A stretch of DNA of 64,000 bases from Hydractinia symbiolongicarpus (taxonomy: Eukaryota > Cnidaria > Hydrozoa > Anthoathecata > Hydractiniidae): NCBI RefSeq assembly GCF_029227915.1, contig NC_079879.1, positions 5,642,001 through 5,706,000 on the forward strand, in the 5' to 3' direction. This document shows positions 19,937 through 32,719 of the stretch, piece by piece. Position 1 is the first letter of the stretch. Each line of letters begins with the position of its first letter. The translations under genes were made by a program, and so were the position numbers. The notes beneath the pieces were generated by a model. That model was given only the letters and a program-made list of their open reading frames with translations, searched no databases and was not told the origin of the DNA.

Positions 19937-21139
19937 TGAAACACTTCGCTATCGATTTATGTTTATGTAATTTTTCGTAAGCACAAATTTTTTTGCTCCA
20001 ACCCTACAAACAAGATTCGGTATGAAAACTTGTTCGTTAAACAAATTACTAAAAATCTATTTTCACATATCTTCACAGCTTGTTCTACCATCTTTTACGC
20101 TGGGTTAACACCTTGTCTTCATTTCAGAATTAAGATTATGCGGAAGAAATGTCTTTTTCGTCGCCATTGATATGCTTCACAGCATGTGTAATGGGACGTG
20201 AAATGTTTGATAGCAGCTTTTTATGTTGGAAGGTAATCAACCGAGAAATTTAGTTTTATATTTTAAATAAGAAACGCACCTTTAAAGTGAATTCAGATTT
20301 AAAGAAAAATCTGACGCTATTTTTTGAAAAAAAAATACGAAACGAAAGAGAAAAGCTAAATTGATTTTAGAAAGAGAATTTAATATTTTTTTTACACATT
20401 GTTTTTCATAACAAAGTTCGTATTAAGAAATCGGATTTTCTCGAACATCTGTAAAAACATCCCCAAATTCTGAATCCATCTTTTCCCCCTTGTACGCACC
20501 CAAATGATTTTACTCTGAATTTAAAAAAAGAAGTCTAGATCTCTGTCAAATCGGACCAGATACAAACCTGTCCGAAAAGCATTTTTGCACGATGACAGCT
20601 ACTAACATAAATGAAATATGCAACATCGGTGACTTTTTTTACGTTTTTATCAAAATACATGTCAACTACGAGTCCATCCATGTTCACATCTGCTAATAAA
20701 ATGTAAATTGTTTTACTTGACTTGTTATTGTTTCGTCAACTAAACTGATGTTATATGGGAAAACTGCAAAATGTATTTTACTTTAAAAATATTACCACTC
20801 ATCTGTTTAGTCATTTTCATTGAATATATGGTCAAAGTTAGTTTAGGCTACGTTTCGACATCTACAGCTGCCATCGACTGGAAATGATCGAAATTATATT
20901 TGTCAATATTAGTTGAAGAGATAATCAAAGGATTGAAATCAACCAATCAGATTACAGCAGTTAAAGTAATTTACTTTTTTACGGACCCGGATAAAAACAA
21001 TATATTGATTAAAATCTTTGCTTTAGCTAAAAGTTCGCTTAATGTTACGTTCCTATTTCTAAAGGTTTGCTTTATGCTAAGTTTTTCTCGAAGCGTTTTA
21101 TATTCTCTTTCCGAAGTGTGGATAACAATATTTCATTTG
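19937..21139. other. spacer without recognised gene
   Basis: AT-rich; several short open stretches without a recognisable family. Confidence 0.35.
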
Positions 21140-21340
21140 ATAGTGATATGAGTGTTTTTTTCTACACTATTTATGATTTCTTTCACCTTTTGTTGCTGGT
21201 CAACCGAACTCTTGGTCATGATCTTTTTATTATCTCAGTAAATATGATCATTCTTCCAGCTATAGTCCACAATCTCATTATTTGTCTGTTTTTGCAATGC
21301 GTACACGTTGCTTAAACATTCGTATGGTTATTGTCTCTGG
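21140..21340 (-). pseudogene. Penelope-type GIY-YIG endonuclease remnant
   Basis: The minus strand reads YIPET, FKQRVRIAKT, then after a stop NEIVDYSWKNDH, KKIM, and VKEIINSVEKNTHI. These align in order with the better copy at 42509-43030 (YIGET, FKQRVQEH, NEIADHSW, KKIID, IKETINSVERNKHI). It carries stops and frame breaks. Confidence 0.6.
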
Positions 21341-22141
21341 TATATATAACATACACACTGTAGCTCTTGGATCATTTTCTGCATTCTCTCCGTTAACGTT
21401 CCTATCAGTTCTGTTCCTGAGTTCTCTTTCAAGTAAGGCATTGTTTTTGAGCATAACTCTTTCTTTCAGTAAGGTCTGTTCAGTCATGAGTACACTAAAC
21501 TTTCCTTGCAGAACATTTGATAAGAAATTGTAAAGAAATATTCCTGCCTCTCCAAAATTTGCATCCAGAATTGCTGTATATTTTATCAACAGTAACTTAC
21601 TGTAAGGGGACGAATTATCTGCAAAAGAAATTTTTGTGGAACTTTTTTTTGCGGAACTTATTCAAATCCGAAAAAAAAATTCCACATCTGCAAAAATTTA
21701 TTTAGCAAAATGTTCTATTCCTGGTATGTGCAACAATTTCTTCCACAAAATTTTTCATTTTTTTATACTTTGATTTTCTTCAAAAACTCGTCATTTCTTT
21801 ATGCCTTTATTTGTGAAAGCTATGTCAGACAAAATACCGATTTTGCCTGTACCAAAATTACTATGGGAAAATATTGTCATCTGCACAAATATATTCCATA
21901 AAATCCATACAAACTATAAATTTTTTCAAAAACATTTTATGTTTATCACAAGCCCCAATAAAAGTTAAGAAAAGTCACAAAATTCCGGCATTAAATTGCA
22001 TGCGTAACCAAAGTTAAGAACTTGATACCCCTTTCCTCGTGCTAATTGAGATATGCATGCAAATTCCTTATTCTGATTGAGTAGTAATTATTCTCACTGA
22101 ACGAACAAATTCGGCCAACCAATCACATTTAACCTTATTCT

Positions 22142-22190
22142 GCAACCTCGTCCCCAGGGTATTTTGTCTTTTTGACACCGTGGTCGTTAG
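22142..22190. mobile_element. partial CCTCGTCCCCAGG MITE
   Basis: GCAACCTCGTCCCCAGGGT matches the end of the small MITE at 61819, but no inverted partner end was found. Confidence 0.5.
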
Positions 22191-24322
22191 CCGTCAAGTA
22201 AACGCTTCTGGATAATGCACATTGCAAAAATTATTATATCGCAATTTTTCGCATTTTTTGCTGACGTTTGTAAAGTTTTTTGGCAATCAGGCAGTTCCTA
22301 CAGTAGACATGTCACTCTTGTCCTCTTTGCTTCCTACGGATCTGATCTTTTATTTAATAGCAGGAAGCAGGCTAATTTTCGTAACTATGGTGACGGGACA
22401 GCATAAGACGAAGCGACAAGGTGTAATGCTGATATTTAAATTATATAAAAACTTAGAAATTATATTTATGAAATATGCAATTAAAAACCTAAAAAATATA
22501 TATACATGTTTTAACGAGGTTTTATAAAATATTTTATTTTGCAAAAATATTACTAAATCAAAATTATGTAGTATTTTAAACAACAATAGATAGAACTTAG
22601 CAATAGATAGAACTTAAAGAGAGGATGAAAGAAATGGTATGAAATGTCAAATTTAATTGTCGTATTAGACTTGCTATGCCAGTAGCTATGTCTGTTAAAA
22701 TTTGTAAAAAAAATAAATGCAATCACTTGGAAGTGGAAAAAAACATTTCAAAAAATTGTTTTTCTATTTTATGACTTTCCGTTAAAAAGATAAAATGTCA
22801 AAAAGCAAAGAAAACTACACGAAAATATACTTTACGAACGTATGTCAAATGTTTACACATGTTTACACATTTTTTTTTGCAAAAAAATATTACTAAATCA
22901 AATATAATCTATGTACAATTTTAATCTATTTTTGCGCCATTTCAAGCGACAGTCGTAAAAAGTATTTTCATTAGAAGCCATAATAGAGAGCTTACAAAAC
23001 AACAACGGTGACGTCGTGACGCCAAATTATTCTACTGCGCAAGCGCTGGGCTGGGTAAATCTACAACCGTTTTCTTTATGGCGGACTGACTTGAAAAGCT
23101 TTATTCTCACGAGAGAACGTGACTTTTGCGTTGTTGTATATGGGCTTAAAAACTTAATTTATAAAGATATACCAGAATTTTTAAGATGATTTGTACATGT
23201 GTTTTGTTGTATATCAACATATTGTTTGCATATTTATATTTTTGGAAATTATGTAGCTCCGTCTTTCCGACTAAATCCTTATCTACAAATGTTATTTATG
23301 TTATATATTTTGTGATTTTAAAATGTCCCCTGTTTAGTTACCACTTAAGAGGTCGCTGTTGTCGTTGTTAACTCGTAAGCTCCGTAATTTATTTTAGATA
23401 CAACTTATTAAATCTTTGTTTTTTTCATCGCCTTTTTCAATGCTTCAAAATCCTACTTTTAATAACGTTTCAACATAATATGATATGAAAAAAAAAACAG
23501 AAAAAGCTACGTACCTGTCCTTTATCCTGAAACAATACAGTGCTAGTTTATTCGAACTAGATCATACTGCAGCCTTTTCTATACTGCAAATTACATTTTA
23601 AATTTTAATCATGCAAACTCCTAGCGCAAAATTGATCGCAAAAAACTAATTTCTCCAACTTTTGTTTTCAAAATTTTTTAAAAAACAAATTGTACATGAA
23701 AAAAATACACAAAAATTCAGAATAAAACTCGTTTGTCTTAACTTCTTTTTGACCGTGTAAAAGAAGTGTTATTCAAAAAGTTTTTGTTGCACAACTTGTT
23801 GCAATATATGGAATTGGTCTGTCAGATTATACATTGACCGGAGAATGTATAATAAAAGGATTTAAACATTACTAGCCTCAAGTTCAAATCTTTATATAAT
23901 TTACAATGAAAATAAATTCGTACTTTTCTTTACTCGGTTTCGTCATCTGTACAAACGCAAGCTTCAAGAAGAGCTGAAACAAGAAACAAGAAACGATTAA
24001 TTCTTCCATAAAAAAAACACTTCGAAAACTGCATATTTTATTTTTTTTGGCGAATTCCGCACATTGTAATCACGTATGTGGGTTTTAAAAAAATGACGTA
24101 TGAATTTTATATAAAAATTAAAAAAATCACAATCATTCGCTTTATACAGTCGTTGTTTTTGTTTATGCTCTATGAAAAATTTGACGTAGTTATACTTTCT
24201 AGGAGCAAATATCCTATATTCATCACAACCTTTGTGGTAAGTTGTTCTTGACAGGTCAAGCTTTTCACGCGTTTTTCGTAACAAGCTTCCACAATGTTCC
24301 CTTCTTTTTGTATGTAGTACCA
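22191..24322. other. spacer; no supported gene
   Basis: Around 22990-23110 the base composition is briefly GC-richer (GTGACGTCGTGACGCC, GCGCAAGCGCTGGGC), as in a promoter, and a 61-residue hydrophobic open stretch follows at 23186. There is no homology to support a gene. Confidence 0.3.
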
Positions 24323-24480
24323 TCATGGAGAAAACGTGAACAAACGCAAGTGTGCCGAAATCTGTGCATATCTGGTAAACTTTGCACCTCGCATAGTTTC
24401 AAAGGATACCACTTTTGATAGAAATTTGAATAAAATATAAAATGGACGGTTCGTGAGTTGTATCTCCTGTCCTTTTATAC
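24323..24480 (-). CDS. candidate 3' exon of the first beta-helix/TM gene
   Basis: The main exon of the 24960-28655 gene contains a phase-1 donor CCAG/GTATGT at 25163/25162. An acceptor (GGAG/GTATAAAAGG) at 24481 opens a phase-compatible frame, KGQEIQLTNR onward, to a stop at 24323. The DNA here matches the candidate 3' exon of the paralogue at 30972-31051 (GGAGATACAACTCACG against GGAGATACAACACGC), apart from a 2-base length change that alters the reading frame after about 12 codons. Confidence 0.3.
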
Positions 24481-24959
24481 CTCCATGGCTTTATCTGTAG
24501 GTTTACAGATCGTATTCCTAAGGTCCTTTTCTTTTTACAATGCTTTGTTATAATTATTCTAAGGTTCTCATTCAGAAAATTTATTTGCAAGCTTTAGAGC
24601 TTTTGACACTAGAAACTCTTTTGTTTTATTTAAAGTGGCTTAGTCTTTTTGACATTACGTACAAACATTACTTAAACTAAGATATTAAAATCCTGTCTGC
24701 CATTGAAAATTTGGAACCTGCGAGTTTTCAAGAGCTTTTTTTTTGTGTAAATTGACATATACGGACATACTGCAAAGAATCAAAAAAAAAAATAAAAAAA
24801 TATAATGCATAACTTTCAAAAAATGTTAACAAAAACTCTGAAGTGCTAGCTTTCGAAACTGCGCATTTGGAGAAAAACATCATCGCAATATGACTGGTAG
24901 GATGTTATATCAAAATTACAAGTAATAAACAAAAGAAATATTTTTATGCTAGAATAGTT

Positions 24960-27900
24960 CTAAAGGCAATGAAGTAATGCTTCTGATGATAGGAGGCTTT
25001 TAACGGTAATAAGTAAGCTCTCCTCCAGGCTTGACTTAAAATTATTACTGTCACTGCAAGACACAGTAAAATTACAAAGTGAAGGAGCATAACCACGGTG
25101 TCCATTAAGCAAGCTCAGAAAGTGAAAAATAACCGTAAGAAAACGGATATAACGCGACATACCTGGACGTCTATCTTTCGGTACTCTCCTTCTTATCAAT
25201 TTCCATGCAAGAAAAATAAAAAAGAGGACCAAGGGTGGCCACATCAACACTTGCATCACATCATGCAGAATTTCGTCCATTGGATCGAAGGTATAGAGGC
25301 TTCGTTTACCATTGCTAAGTAAAGCTATCGCTGATAAATTCACCAACACAAACATGTCAAAATTATTGATGCGATTTTTTTTGTATGGCTTAAGGACTGA
25401 AAAGATAGCTAACACAAAAATGCAAATAACAGCCAATCGTGTCAGTTGGGCCTGATCTTTGGGAGATAATATGGAAACAGCAAGTAAAATACAACGACAT
25501 ACAAAATAGTAGGACGGAAAAAGCTGACTAATAAACGTATCCTTGAAGCAATAATTAAACAAGTCAAAAATTGGCTTGAAGTGTACGAATTTGCAGGAGA
25601 GTATTAAGTTTGCGAACATCAGTAATAACGGAAATCCAATCACAACAACAACAAGAAATACAATGGCAATTGATCCAATGTAAAGATGCTCATCTTTAAA
25701 AAACCTAACATCGCCATAAATGTACAATCGTGTGGAGTTTTCAGATGTATCTACAACACCTTTATGTAACAAGCTGAATGTAATCCGTGTAATGTCGCTA
25801 TATGCCCAGGTCATCACAAACACGAAGGCACGAAGACACTTTGTTTTATTGAAATAAAAATCTCTTTTGCAGGTTCCGATTAGGGTTATTACACCCAACC
25901 AAACTATCATTATAAACGGTATGATATAATTAAAAGCCATTTTTTGCATGTCGTTGAAGCCGTCCCAAACACATATTGATGAATCCTCTGACACGTGAAG
26001 TCCATCTAAGTTTATTATTCCACTAAAGAAACGCATGACAGGATCATATTTCTGCGTTGGTGTTCTCGTTAAATGGGCAACTTGGTAGAAAAAAAATATA
26101 ACGCTTATATAGTTGTCATAAATGTCAAAATTTGCTAACAACACAAATACAATGATAATGCCAAAAAATATTACCAAGGAGGGTACCAGCCAAATAATAA
26201 ACCACCATTTTGCTCTGCAATCTGCACATCTTTCTGATCCAAAGGTGACAGAGTAGTTTATTCTACATTTTCCACACAGAGTAGAATTTTGATCGCGACC
26301 GTTTTTACATTGGTTATATTTTTGATAAAGACATTCTACTTTATTGATAGAATTATTTGGTGGTTTGCAGTCATCATTACAATAACCCTGGGGACAATAT
26401 AATATTTTCTCCGCATCATGCTGTTGAGCCTCCTGATGAGGTTTCGCCCACATGTTATCAAACAAATATACATTTTCCCCGATACACTGGGAAATACCTC
26501 TCTCCAAATTTTGACTGCAAACACATTCTCTTTTGGAAAAGGAGTATCCAAATGGACAAGATAACAATTGAATATTCTTGATTGTTCGCGCTTGAGCTTT
26601 CCCGGAAGAACTATGAATTGTGACATTAAAAATCTGCCTTCGACTATTAGACAAAACAGTCAATTTGATTTCTTCATTAGTAACAACAAACCGTGTAAAA
26701 TCATTCCTAAGAGACATACCACTGGGTGACAACCTTATATCAACAGTTGCTAATACTGACTTCAGCGTTTCATCAATCACCTTCATTTTTGGTTTAAACA
26801 GTTTTCCAGGCCAAATGTTTTCCCAGTATTGATCGTATAGAATAATGTCTAAGGGGTCAGTAGCAATGGATTGATGCGATGTAAAATTAAAATGTCTCCA
26901 TGCTGTAAAAACAGCGGATGCATTTTTTTCATTATTGCGTAAACAATCTTGCAATGTTGTGGCATGTATTGCATTTCCGTCTTCTTTAGACGCTACGTTG
27001 TCAATAAAAGTTACGTTTCCATTGAATGTATCCGCAGATGTGTTTTTAAATAATAAGAAGCAGTTATAAAGATGTAGGTTTTGTTGGTACTTGAACTTTA
27101 TCTTTGGACCTGACTGCTTCATATAAATTGCACCTCCTTTGTTCGCTGTATTTCCTTGGAATAAAAGTTCCGTTAAATCTGTGAGATAAATTTTAGAATG
27201 CTCATACAAAGCTATAGCACCACCTGTGTCACCATTGTTGCTTACAAATGTAAATTTTCCATCTACAGTTAAGGTACTATAATCCAATACAAGAACTGTT
27301 TTATAATTGCGCAAGGCTTCATTGTTACCACCAACAGCGATCTTGCTTCTATATGAATATAAGACACCAACGGCAGTTTCATTCACAACAGCCTCTCTTG
27401 TTGGATAGTTGTTCTCCTTAAACTTTAAATTTATAAAAGAAGCAGCAGATTGCTCCAAATACATTGCTGCCCCTAACCGCGCTTGATTTACTGAAAAAAT
27501 GCATTCTGTGAAGGTTAAATCGACTGATTGCTTAAAGAAACCATCTGAAGATAAAACACGACCACGGTATTGACTAAACCCACCTCCAACCCTAGCATAA
27601 TTTGCCTGAAAATCAGTTTCCGTTAACTTTACAACATTATTGGAGAACAATTTATTATCATTATCATCAACAATTCTCATTCCTCCTCCAGATAAAGACG
27701 CATTGTTTTTAGCAAATAGGGTGCCTTCTGTAACATTAATTACGTTGTTATTCGAATATTTTCCAAAACTAACATATAAGCCAGCCCCCCATGAAGCCCT
27801 ATTTACTTCAAAAGTACCTGTTCTAATAGTGACAGAATTATTGTTGGCTGATCCCATAAAAAAGATGGACATGCCAGCTCCGCGACCAAAAGGTGTATAG

Positions 27901-28655
27901 TTCTCAGTATCAGCTGAATAGCTCTCTCCCACATTACGAACATAATAGCATTCATGAAAATCAATCATGTTATTTGACGCTTCTGCATGACTGCTAGATG
28001 TATATTCTAAATAAACTCCGCCTCCAGATGTATAACCATCATAAACTTTACCATCCGAAGTAACGAACGGAACAGGAGTGTTTGACTCGAAGTGTGATTT
28101 TTGAAACCTTATAGGTCCTCCGCAGTCGTACATTGTAACTGCATAACCCATACTTCCAATAATGTGTGTTTCAGAAAATAATATATTGTTTGACTGTTTA
28201 AAATGCAAAGCCGTTGATATATAAGGTATGTGATTGGTCCCGTCTGGTGGTGCAGATGTTGATGGAAATTTACCTCCGCATCCAGTAAATATTATATTGG
28301 TAATAGAAATAGAGGAGGAGTTTTCAAATGACAATCCAACAGAAGCATTCTCATGATTGCAGCAACAATTAAAGTTATTCCCAATCAAAATAAAGTTATG
28401 TACATTAAGTAATGGGATAGTTTGATATAAAGTTTGTGATTCAAGCAATTTTATACAAGTGCCATTTAAATTTTTTTCTGATAAAGCTGAAGTTAGATTG
28501 GGGCATATCATATGTCCTTTGTCTTGTTCGCACTGTACTGCACCAGCCTTGCTAGTGACAATGATGACACGAGTTGACGAGTTACATGACATCTTATCCA
28601 AGCAATGACATGTGTGAACGAATAGTATGAACAGCAATAACTTTGTCGCCAGCAT
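24960..28655 (-). CDS. giant beta-helix, Cys-rich, multi-TM surface protein (copy 1)
   Basis: 1231 residues as an open frame. Signal peptide 1-18. Residues about 90-600 carry repeated GG-A/G-hydrophobic turns (GRGAGM, WGAGLYV, SGGGMRI, VGGGF, TGGAIALYE, KGGAIYM), typical of a right-handed beta-helix like polymorphic-membrane-protein repeats. Residues 700-813 are Cys-rich, with GRDQNSTLCGKC and CADC. From 816 come seven to nine TM segments (WWFIIWLVPSLVIFF first, MWPPLVLFFIFL last). Many N-glycosylation sites. Function unknown; similar proteins are, as I recall, widespread in cnidarians and sponges. The last ~66 residues after KDRRPG may be intron read-through, because a GTATGT donor falls there. 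A paralogue lies at 32720-36160 on the same strand. Confidence 0.88.
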   Translation of the reverse strand: MLATKLLLFILFVHTCHCLDKMSCNSSTRVIIVTSKAGAVQCEQDKGHMICPNLTSALSEKNLNGTCIKLLESQTLYQTIPLLNVHNFILIGNNFNCCCNHENASVGLSFENSSSISITNIIFTGCGGKFPSTSAPPDGTNHIPYISTALHFKQSNNILFSETHIIGSMGYAVTMYDCGGPIRFQKSHFESNTPVPFVTSDGKVYDGYTSGGGVYLEYTSSSHAEASNNMIDFHECYYVRNVGESYSADTENYTPFGRGAGMSIFFMGSANNNSVTIRTGTFEVNRASWGAGLYVSFGKYSNNNVINVTEGTLFAKNNASLSGGGMRIVDDNDNKLFSNNVVKLTETDFQANYARVGGGFSQYRGRVLSSDGFFKQSVDLTFTECIFSVNQARLGAAMYLEQSAASFINLKFKENNYPTREAVVNETAVGVLYSYRSKIAVGGNNEALRNYKTVLVLDYSTLTVDGKFTFVSNNGDTGGAIALYEHSKIYLTDLTELLFQGNTANKGGAIYMKQSGPKIKFKYQQNLHLYNCFLLFKNTSADTFNGNVTFIDNVASKEDGNAIHATTLQDCLRNNEKNASAVFTAWRHFNFTSHQSIATDPLDIILYDQYWENIWPGKLFKPKMKVIDETLKSVLATVDIRLSPSGMSLRNDFTRFVVTNEEIKLTVLSNSRRQIFNVTIHSSSGKAQARTIKNIQLLSCPFGYSFSKRECVCSQNLERGISQCIGENVYLFDNMWAKPHQEAQQHDAEKILYCPQGYCNDDCKPPNNSINKVECLYQKYNQCKNGRDQNSTLCGKCRINYSVTFGSERCADCRAKWWFIIWLVPSLVIFFGIIIVFVLLANFDIYDNYISVIFFFYQVAHLTRTPTQKYDPVMRFFSGIINLDGLHVSEDSSICVWDGFNDMQKMAFNYIIPFIMIVWLGVITLIGTCKRDFYFNKTKCLRAFVFVMTWAYSDITRITFSLLHKGVVDTSENSTRLYIYGDVRFFKDEHLYIGSIAIVFLVVVVIGFPLLLMFANLILSCKFVHFKPIFDLFNYCFKDTFISQLFPSYYFVCRCILLAVSILSPKDQAQLTRLAVICIFVLAIFSVLKPYKKNRINNFDMFVLVNLSAIALLSNGKRSLYTFDPMDEILHDVMQVLMWPPLVLFFIFLAWKLIRRRVPKDRRPGMSRYIRFLTVIFHFLSLLNGHRGYAPSLCNFTVSCSDSNNFKSSLEESLLITVKSLLSSEALLHCL

Positions 28656-28742
28656 GATTGAAATATTTACACAGTCCTAAATGACCAAAAAAAATTTTAC
28701 CATGCAGCATGTACCAGAAAGGATAAAACCGCATACTAAACA

Positions 28743-28793
28743 CCTGTCATGTGCAGCAACTCCTTATTTCAAGGAGTTGCTGCACATGACAGG
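28743..28793. repeat. perfect 23-bp hairpin upstream of copy 1
   Basis: Arms 28743-28765 and 28771-28793 are exact reverse complements (starting CCTGTCATGTGCAGC) with a 5-base loop. It begins 88 bases before the start codon, so it may sit in the 5' UTR or promoter. Confidence 0.9.
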
Positions 28794-30971
28794 CAACAAC
28801 ACAAGAGAATAAAATTTGCGAGAAATAACTGTCAAAAAAAAAGAATTTTCACGAGAAATATTTTTCGCAAAGTTTCCTAATTTAAAACGTTTTAAATAAC
28901 TTTTTTATTACAAGCCATAAAAATACCTATATTATGTATAATGCTGTGCAGATTAGAAGAAAGCGTTAAATGTTTTTTTTTTCAAGTAAAGAAATCCAAA
29001 TTTTTGCCAAAGCAATTTTGCTGCTAATTTTTGCGGAAATTAATTTTCACAAAATTAATTCCCGAAGGTACATAATTTCTAACTAATTAAAAAATCTAAA
29101 ACACCTTAAGATGTAAGTGGAAAGTTACATTATTTAAAGTAACCGCTAATGCAGTTGTTTCTCCTAACTGATAATTTCCCATTTAAAGAAACACTCCACT
29201 AAATTTTACGGATGCCGAACAAGTAGTACTTTAAATAAAATAGATTTTTACCAAGATAAGGAAACAATCGGAAAAATAGATGCCAGTCTTTAAACTATAA
29301 ACATAACATACAAATAATAGGAATATAAAAATAAGTAAAATACATATTAGAAATACATCTGTCTATCGGGAAAGCTACCCTTGTGTGACAATACTATTAA
29401 CATAAAATAACAAGATCGTGATTTAAATTTTCACAAATTCGAGAAGCTGTTACACAAGAAGTTATGATGTAATTAACATTGCATCAAATACACTTTTTTT
29501 TAAAAAATTCCTCTGATTTGCAGTGATGTATAAAAACACGTTATTGTTTCACACATGAACAAAAAGCAGATAAAGCTATTTAAATAAATTCAGAACCGAT
29601 CAAACGAATGTAGCTTTCCACATTCACATCAACTGCCTGCTTAGCTTTTATCAAGCATAGTCTTCTTAAATAAGTTTAAGAAAATGCATAGTAAACCAAA
29701 ATAAATTCATTTACCATAAAAATACAATAAAAAATACAATTCTATTTATGGAATCGCATATTAAAGTCACCAAACACTAAACTTCATTAACATCAGCCTG
29801 AATCACACGACCGAATAAAATAATAAGTCTAAATAATAATAATAATAAATTAATCTAAATCTGGTGAATCTGGGTAATTACGGTGAATTCATTACACCTC
29901 TAATATTGAATCTGGAAATGATTAATCTGTGTGACTTCAGCAAACTATTTCTTTATTGAATTTATTAGAAAATTAAGATTAGTTACTCCTTGCAGTGAAT
30001 CTTGTTTCATTACATGGATTCATCAGATGAAAATTAATTAATTGAACACATTAATTAATTAATTCCATGTGAAGGCTGTTGTTGACATTATATGAAATAA
30101 AAATCCCAGTGTCCAAATAAAATTTTGCCACAAATTTACGCAACGGTGTGAGAAATACTTTAATGTTTGCACCTTCATCAATAGCAAACAAACTGCATCT
30201 GATTCGCAAGAAAGTATGAAGTAAAGTATTTAAACTGAACCCCGTATCCTCGATTTAGCGCTTGGGGACAGAGGTATGATTTTTTGAAAACAGGCACTTC
30301 TATAGAATCCAAGGTAATAATGAAAAAATAAAAATAAATAAAAAACGCATTAAAACGGAGCATAAATTTTGTTTATTTCTATATTTTTTTGGTTACCTTA
30401 TTTACCATCCTTCCTGAGACAAAACATACATGAAAAAAAAAATCTTACAAGTCGTTTTGACTAAAGTTCGTAAATACATCTGTTTCTTCAAGTGTTGTTT
30501 CACCATTGCACCGTCAATCAGTAATAAGGACCTTTATAAAAGTCTTTAACATTAAAAAAAATTTTTTGGGATACGGGAAAAAAACAAACAATAAAACAAT
30601 GAAATTTTTTACGCGAGCTTGAAGAGTACAGAAATATTTTTCTTTCTTATTTATATAAATTTTTATTTCTAGTTTTAAAGAAGGAAACGCGTAGCTTTAG
30701 ATGAAATGTTTAAAAATGTAGCGTGTGATCTGTACCTCATAAGATAAGATATATTCGTACAGTTTTTTTTACCTTTACGATAAGTTTTATTTATTCCTGG
30801 AAAAGAATGTCAATAACTCACAGCAAACAATAATAGGACAGACACATAATGGGGATCAAGATTTCCTGAAATTCTGTTAAAAATGCGTCAAAACTAAAAA
30901 GCTAAAAAACGTAAACAAACACACAAGTTCTAAAAAATGTGTGTATAGCCAGTGAAGCATCGGGCATAGTT
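28794..30971. other. intergenic sequence between the tandem paralogues
   Basis: AT-rich, with a short (AAT)n run at 29836-29850. The part at 30905-31040 is similar to 24330-24480 and marks the common 3' end of the duplicated unit. No other gene was recognised. Confidence 0.45.
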
Positions 30972-31051
30972 TTAAATAACACCACTTCCAATAGAAGTTT
31001 GAATAAATTTAAATGATCTCTTTGCGTGTTGTATCTCCTTCTGTTTTGTTT
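30972..31051 (-). CDS. candidate 3' exon of the second beta-helix/TM gene
   Basis: After acceptor CACATAG the minus strand reads in the right phase KTKQKEIQHAKRSFK, then FIQTSIGSGVI and stop. The 32720-36160 frame has a GTAAGT donor at 32727, so splicing would give 1170 residues. The DNA of this block is similar to the one downstream of copy 1, which argues for a retained exon or UTR. Confidence 0.4.
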
Positions 31052-31603
31052 CTATGTGCAGTATTACAATTTTAATAGTTAAATATGTAAATACAAAATA
31101 TTCTAACAAAAATTATTATGTAAAAAAAATAATTTCAAAATTAAAATTCACTATAAAAATAAACATTTAAAACTTCAACATGGTAAATTAAATGCTTATA
31201 ATAAATAAAAACTTTTAAAAATAAATACTAAAACTAACAACTACAAAGTTGAAAATAACCATAACCAATAAAAAGGATATCTAACGTGTTTATATACAAC
31301 GGTTAATATTCATGTCTAACATTCATCACTCACTACCACCATATACATCTCTGACAGCTTTAATTCTATAAAAAACAAACAAAAACAAATTAAACCAGAA
31401 GTAAAAGCGAAAAAACAGAAATTTGAAAATTATGTGAAATGAAGAATAGCCACGGAAAAAGTGCAGTTGAAATGTTGTCAAATATAAACCATGTAATCGA
31501 CAAAAAAAGTGCAAATTGTAATTTTGTTAAAAGTTTATGTTCTACGAACAACTGTGCATATGTGAGATATATTGGTATAGGTGCTCGCATGCCGAGCGAT
31601 AAC

Positions 31604-31860
31604 TCTTCTAGCCACCGACAAAAAAACATGTTGAAATAATGTTGTCAAATGTTGAATTTTTAGTTATTAAAAAAATAAATTCTGGTAGCAATTTTGTCAA
31701 ATGTTTTATTTTCTAGTCACCGAAAAGAAATCCATGTTGAAATGTTGTCAAATGTTCATTTTTTAGTTATCCAAAAATAAATTCTAGATACAACCGTGTC
31801 AAATGTTGTATCTTCTAGCCACCGAAAAATTCCATGTTGAAATGTTGTCAAATAAAAAAC
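31604..31860 (+). repeat. ~104-bp tandem repeat, about 2.4 copies
   Basis: CTTCTAGCCACCGA-like unit starts occur near 31605, 31712 and 31814. Each contains ATGTTGAAATGTTGTCAAATG. It falls inside the inferred last intron of copy 2. Confidence 0.75.
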
Positions 31861-32719
31861 CTTTAAAATTTTTTTTGTTAAATGTTGATCTTTAGTCAAT
31901 AAAATGAGAGAAAATTGTGTCAGCAAGGACTTTTTATCATTTAAATTAGTGTTGGTATAGCATTCAAATGTCAGAATAATAAGCATAAAGTAAAAACCTA
32001 TCTGCCTTCGTCTTAACAAAAGCTTATAAATTAACATGCACACAATTTGGGATCACAGCTCTTACGTGTAAAAGAATCTATTATTCTGGAATGTTATCAG
32101 AAGAATTCTTTTTATCACTATACCTTACCAACATATACGTTTTAGTTTAATGATTTTATTCTGGCCTGATATTTTTTTGCTGCAGTCACTACACATAAAT
32201 GAAAATAAAAACTCACACTATAAAGCTTCATAGCCTTTTCTTTGTTCCATCTCAAACGTCTCTGAAAGTGTTAAAATTTCTATAAAAATAAACATTGATA
32301 GTATCACGAAACAGAAAGCTGTGATTATTAAATGCTGTACTCACAAAAAGACAGGGCTATTTAAAGGTATATCAGTAAATCCAATGCCATAAAAATCTTA
32401 TATTAGAAGAGATTAATTCCTTAAGGTAAAGTCAAGTGTAATTTCCTACGCCTTCCTCATTCATCTATTTGTTTACGTTTTCTTGCAATTCGATTGCCTA
32501 GCGTGAACTTCTTGCGTTTTTGTCAAAACTTTGAACATTGAGTGTATATGCTGCTCGCCTTTGCGTGGCAACTATGAGCAAGGTTGTTAATACGAAACCT
32601 TAAAAATTAACATATTGTAGCCAGACTCCCATCAGTCAAAACTAAAAATGCAATCTACCAATAAAACATATATAATATAAATATATAATTCTAATGCGTG
32701 ATTTTAAAGGAAATATGTA

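Noticed and set aside
23186-23371. 61-residue hydrophobic open frame after a GC-richer stretch
   Set aside because: Could be a small membrane peptide, but length and composition are expected by chance in AT-rich DNA.
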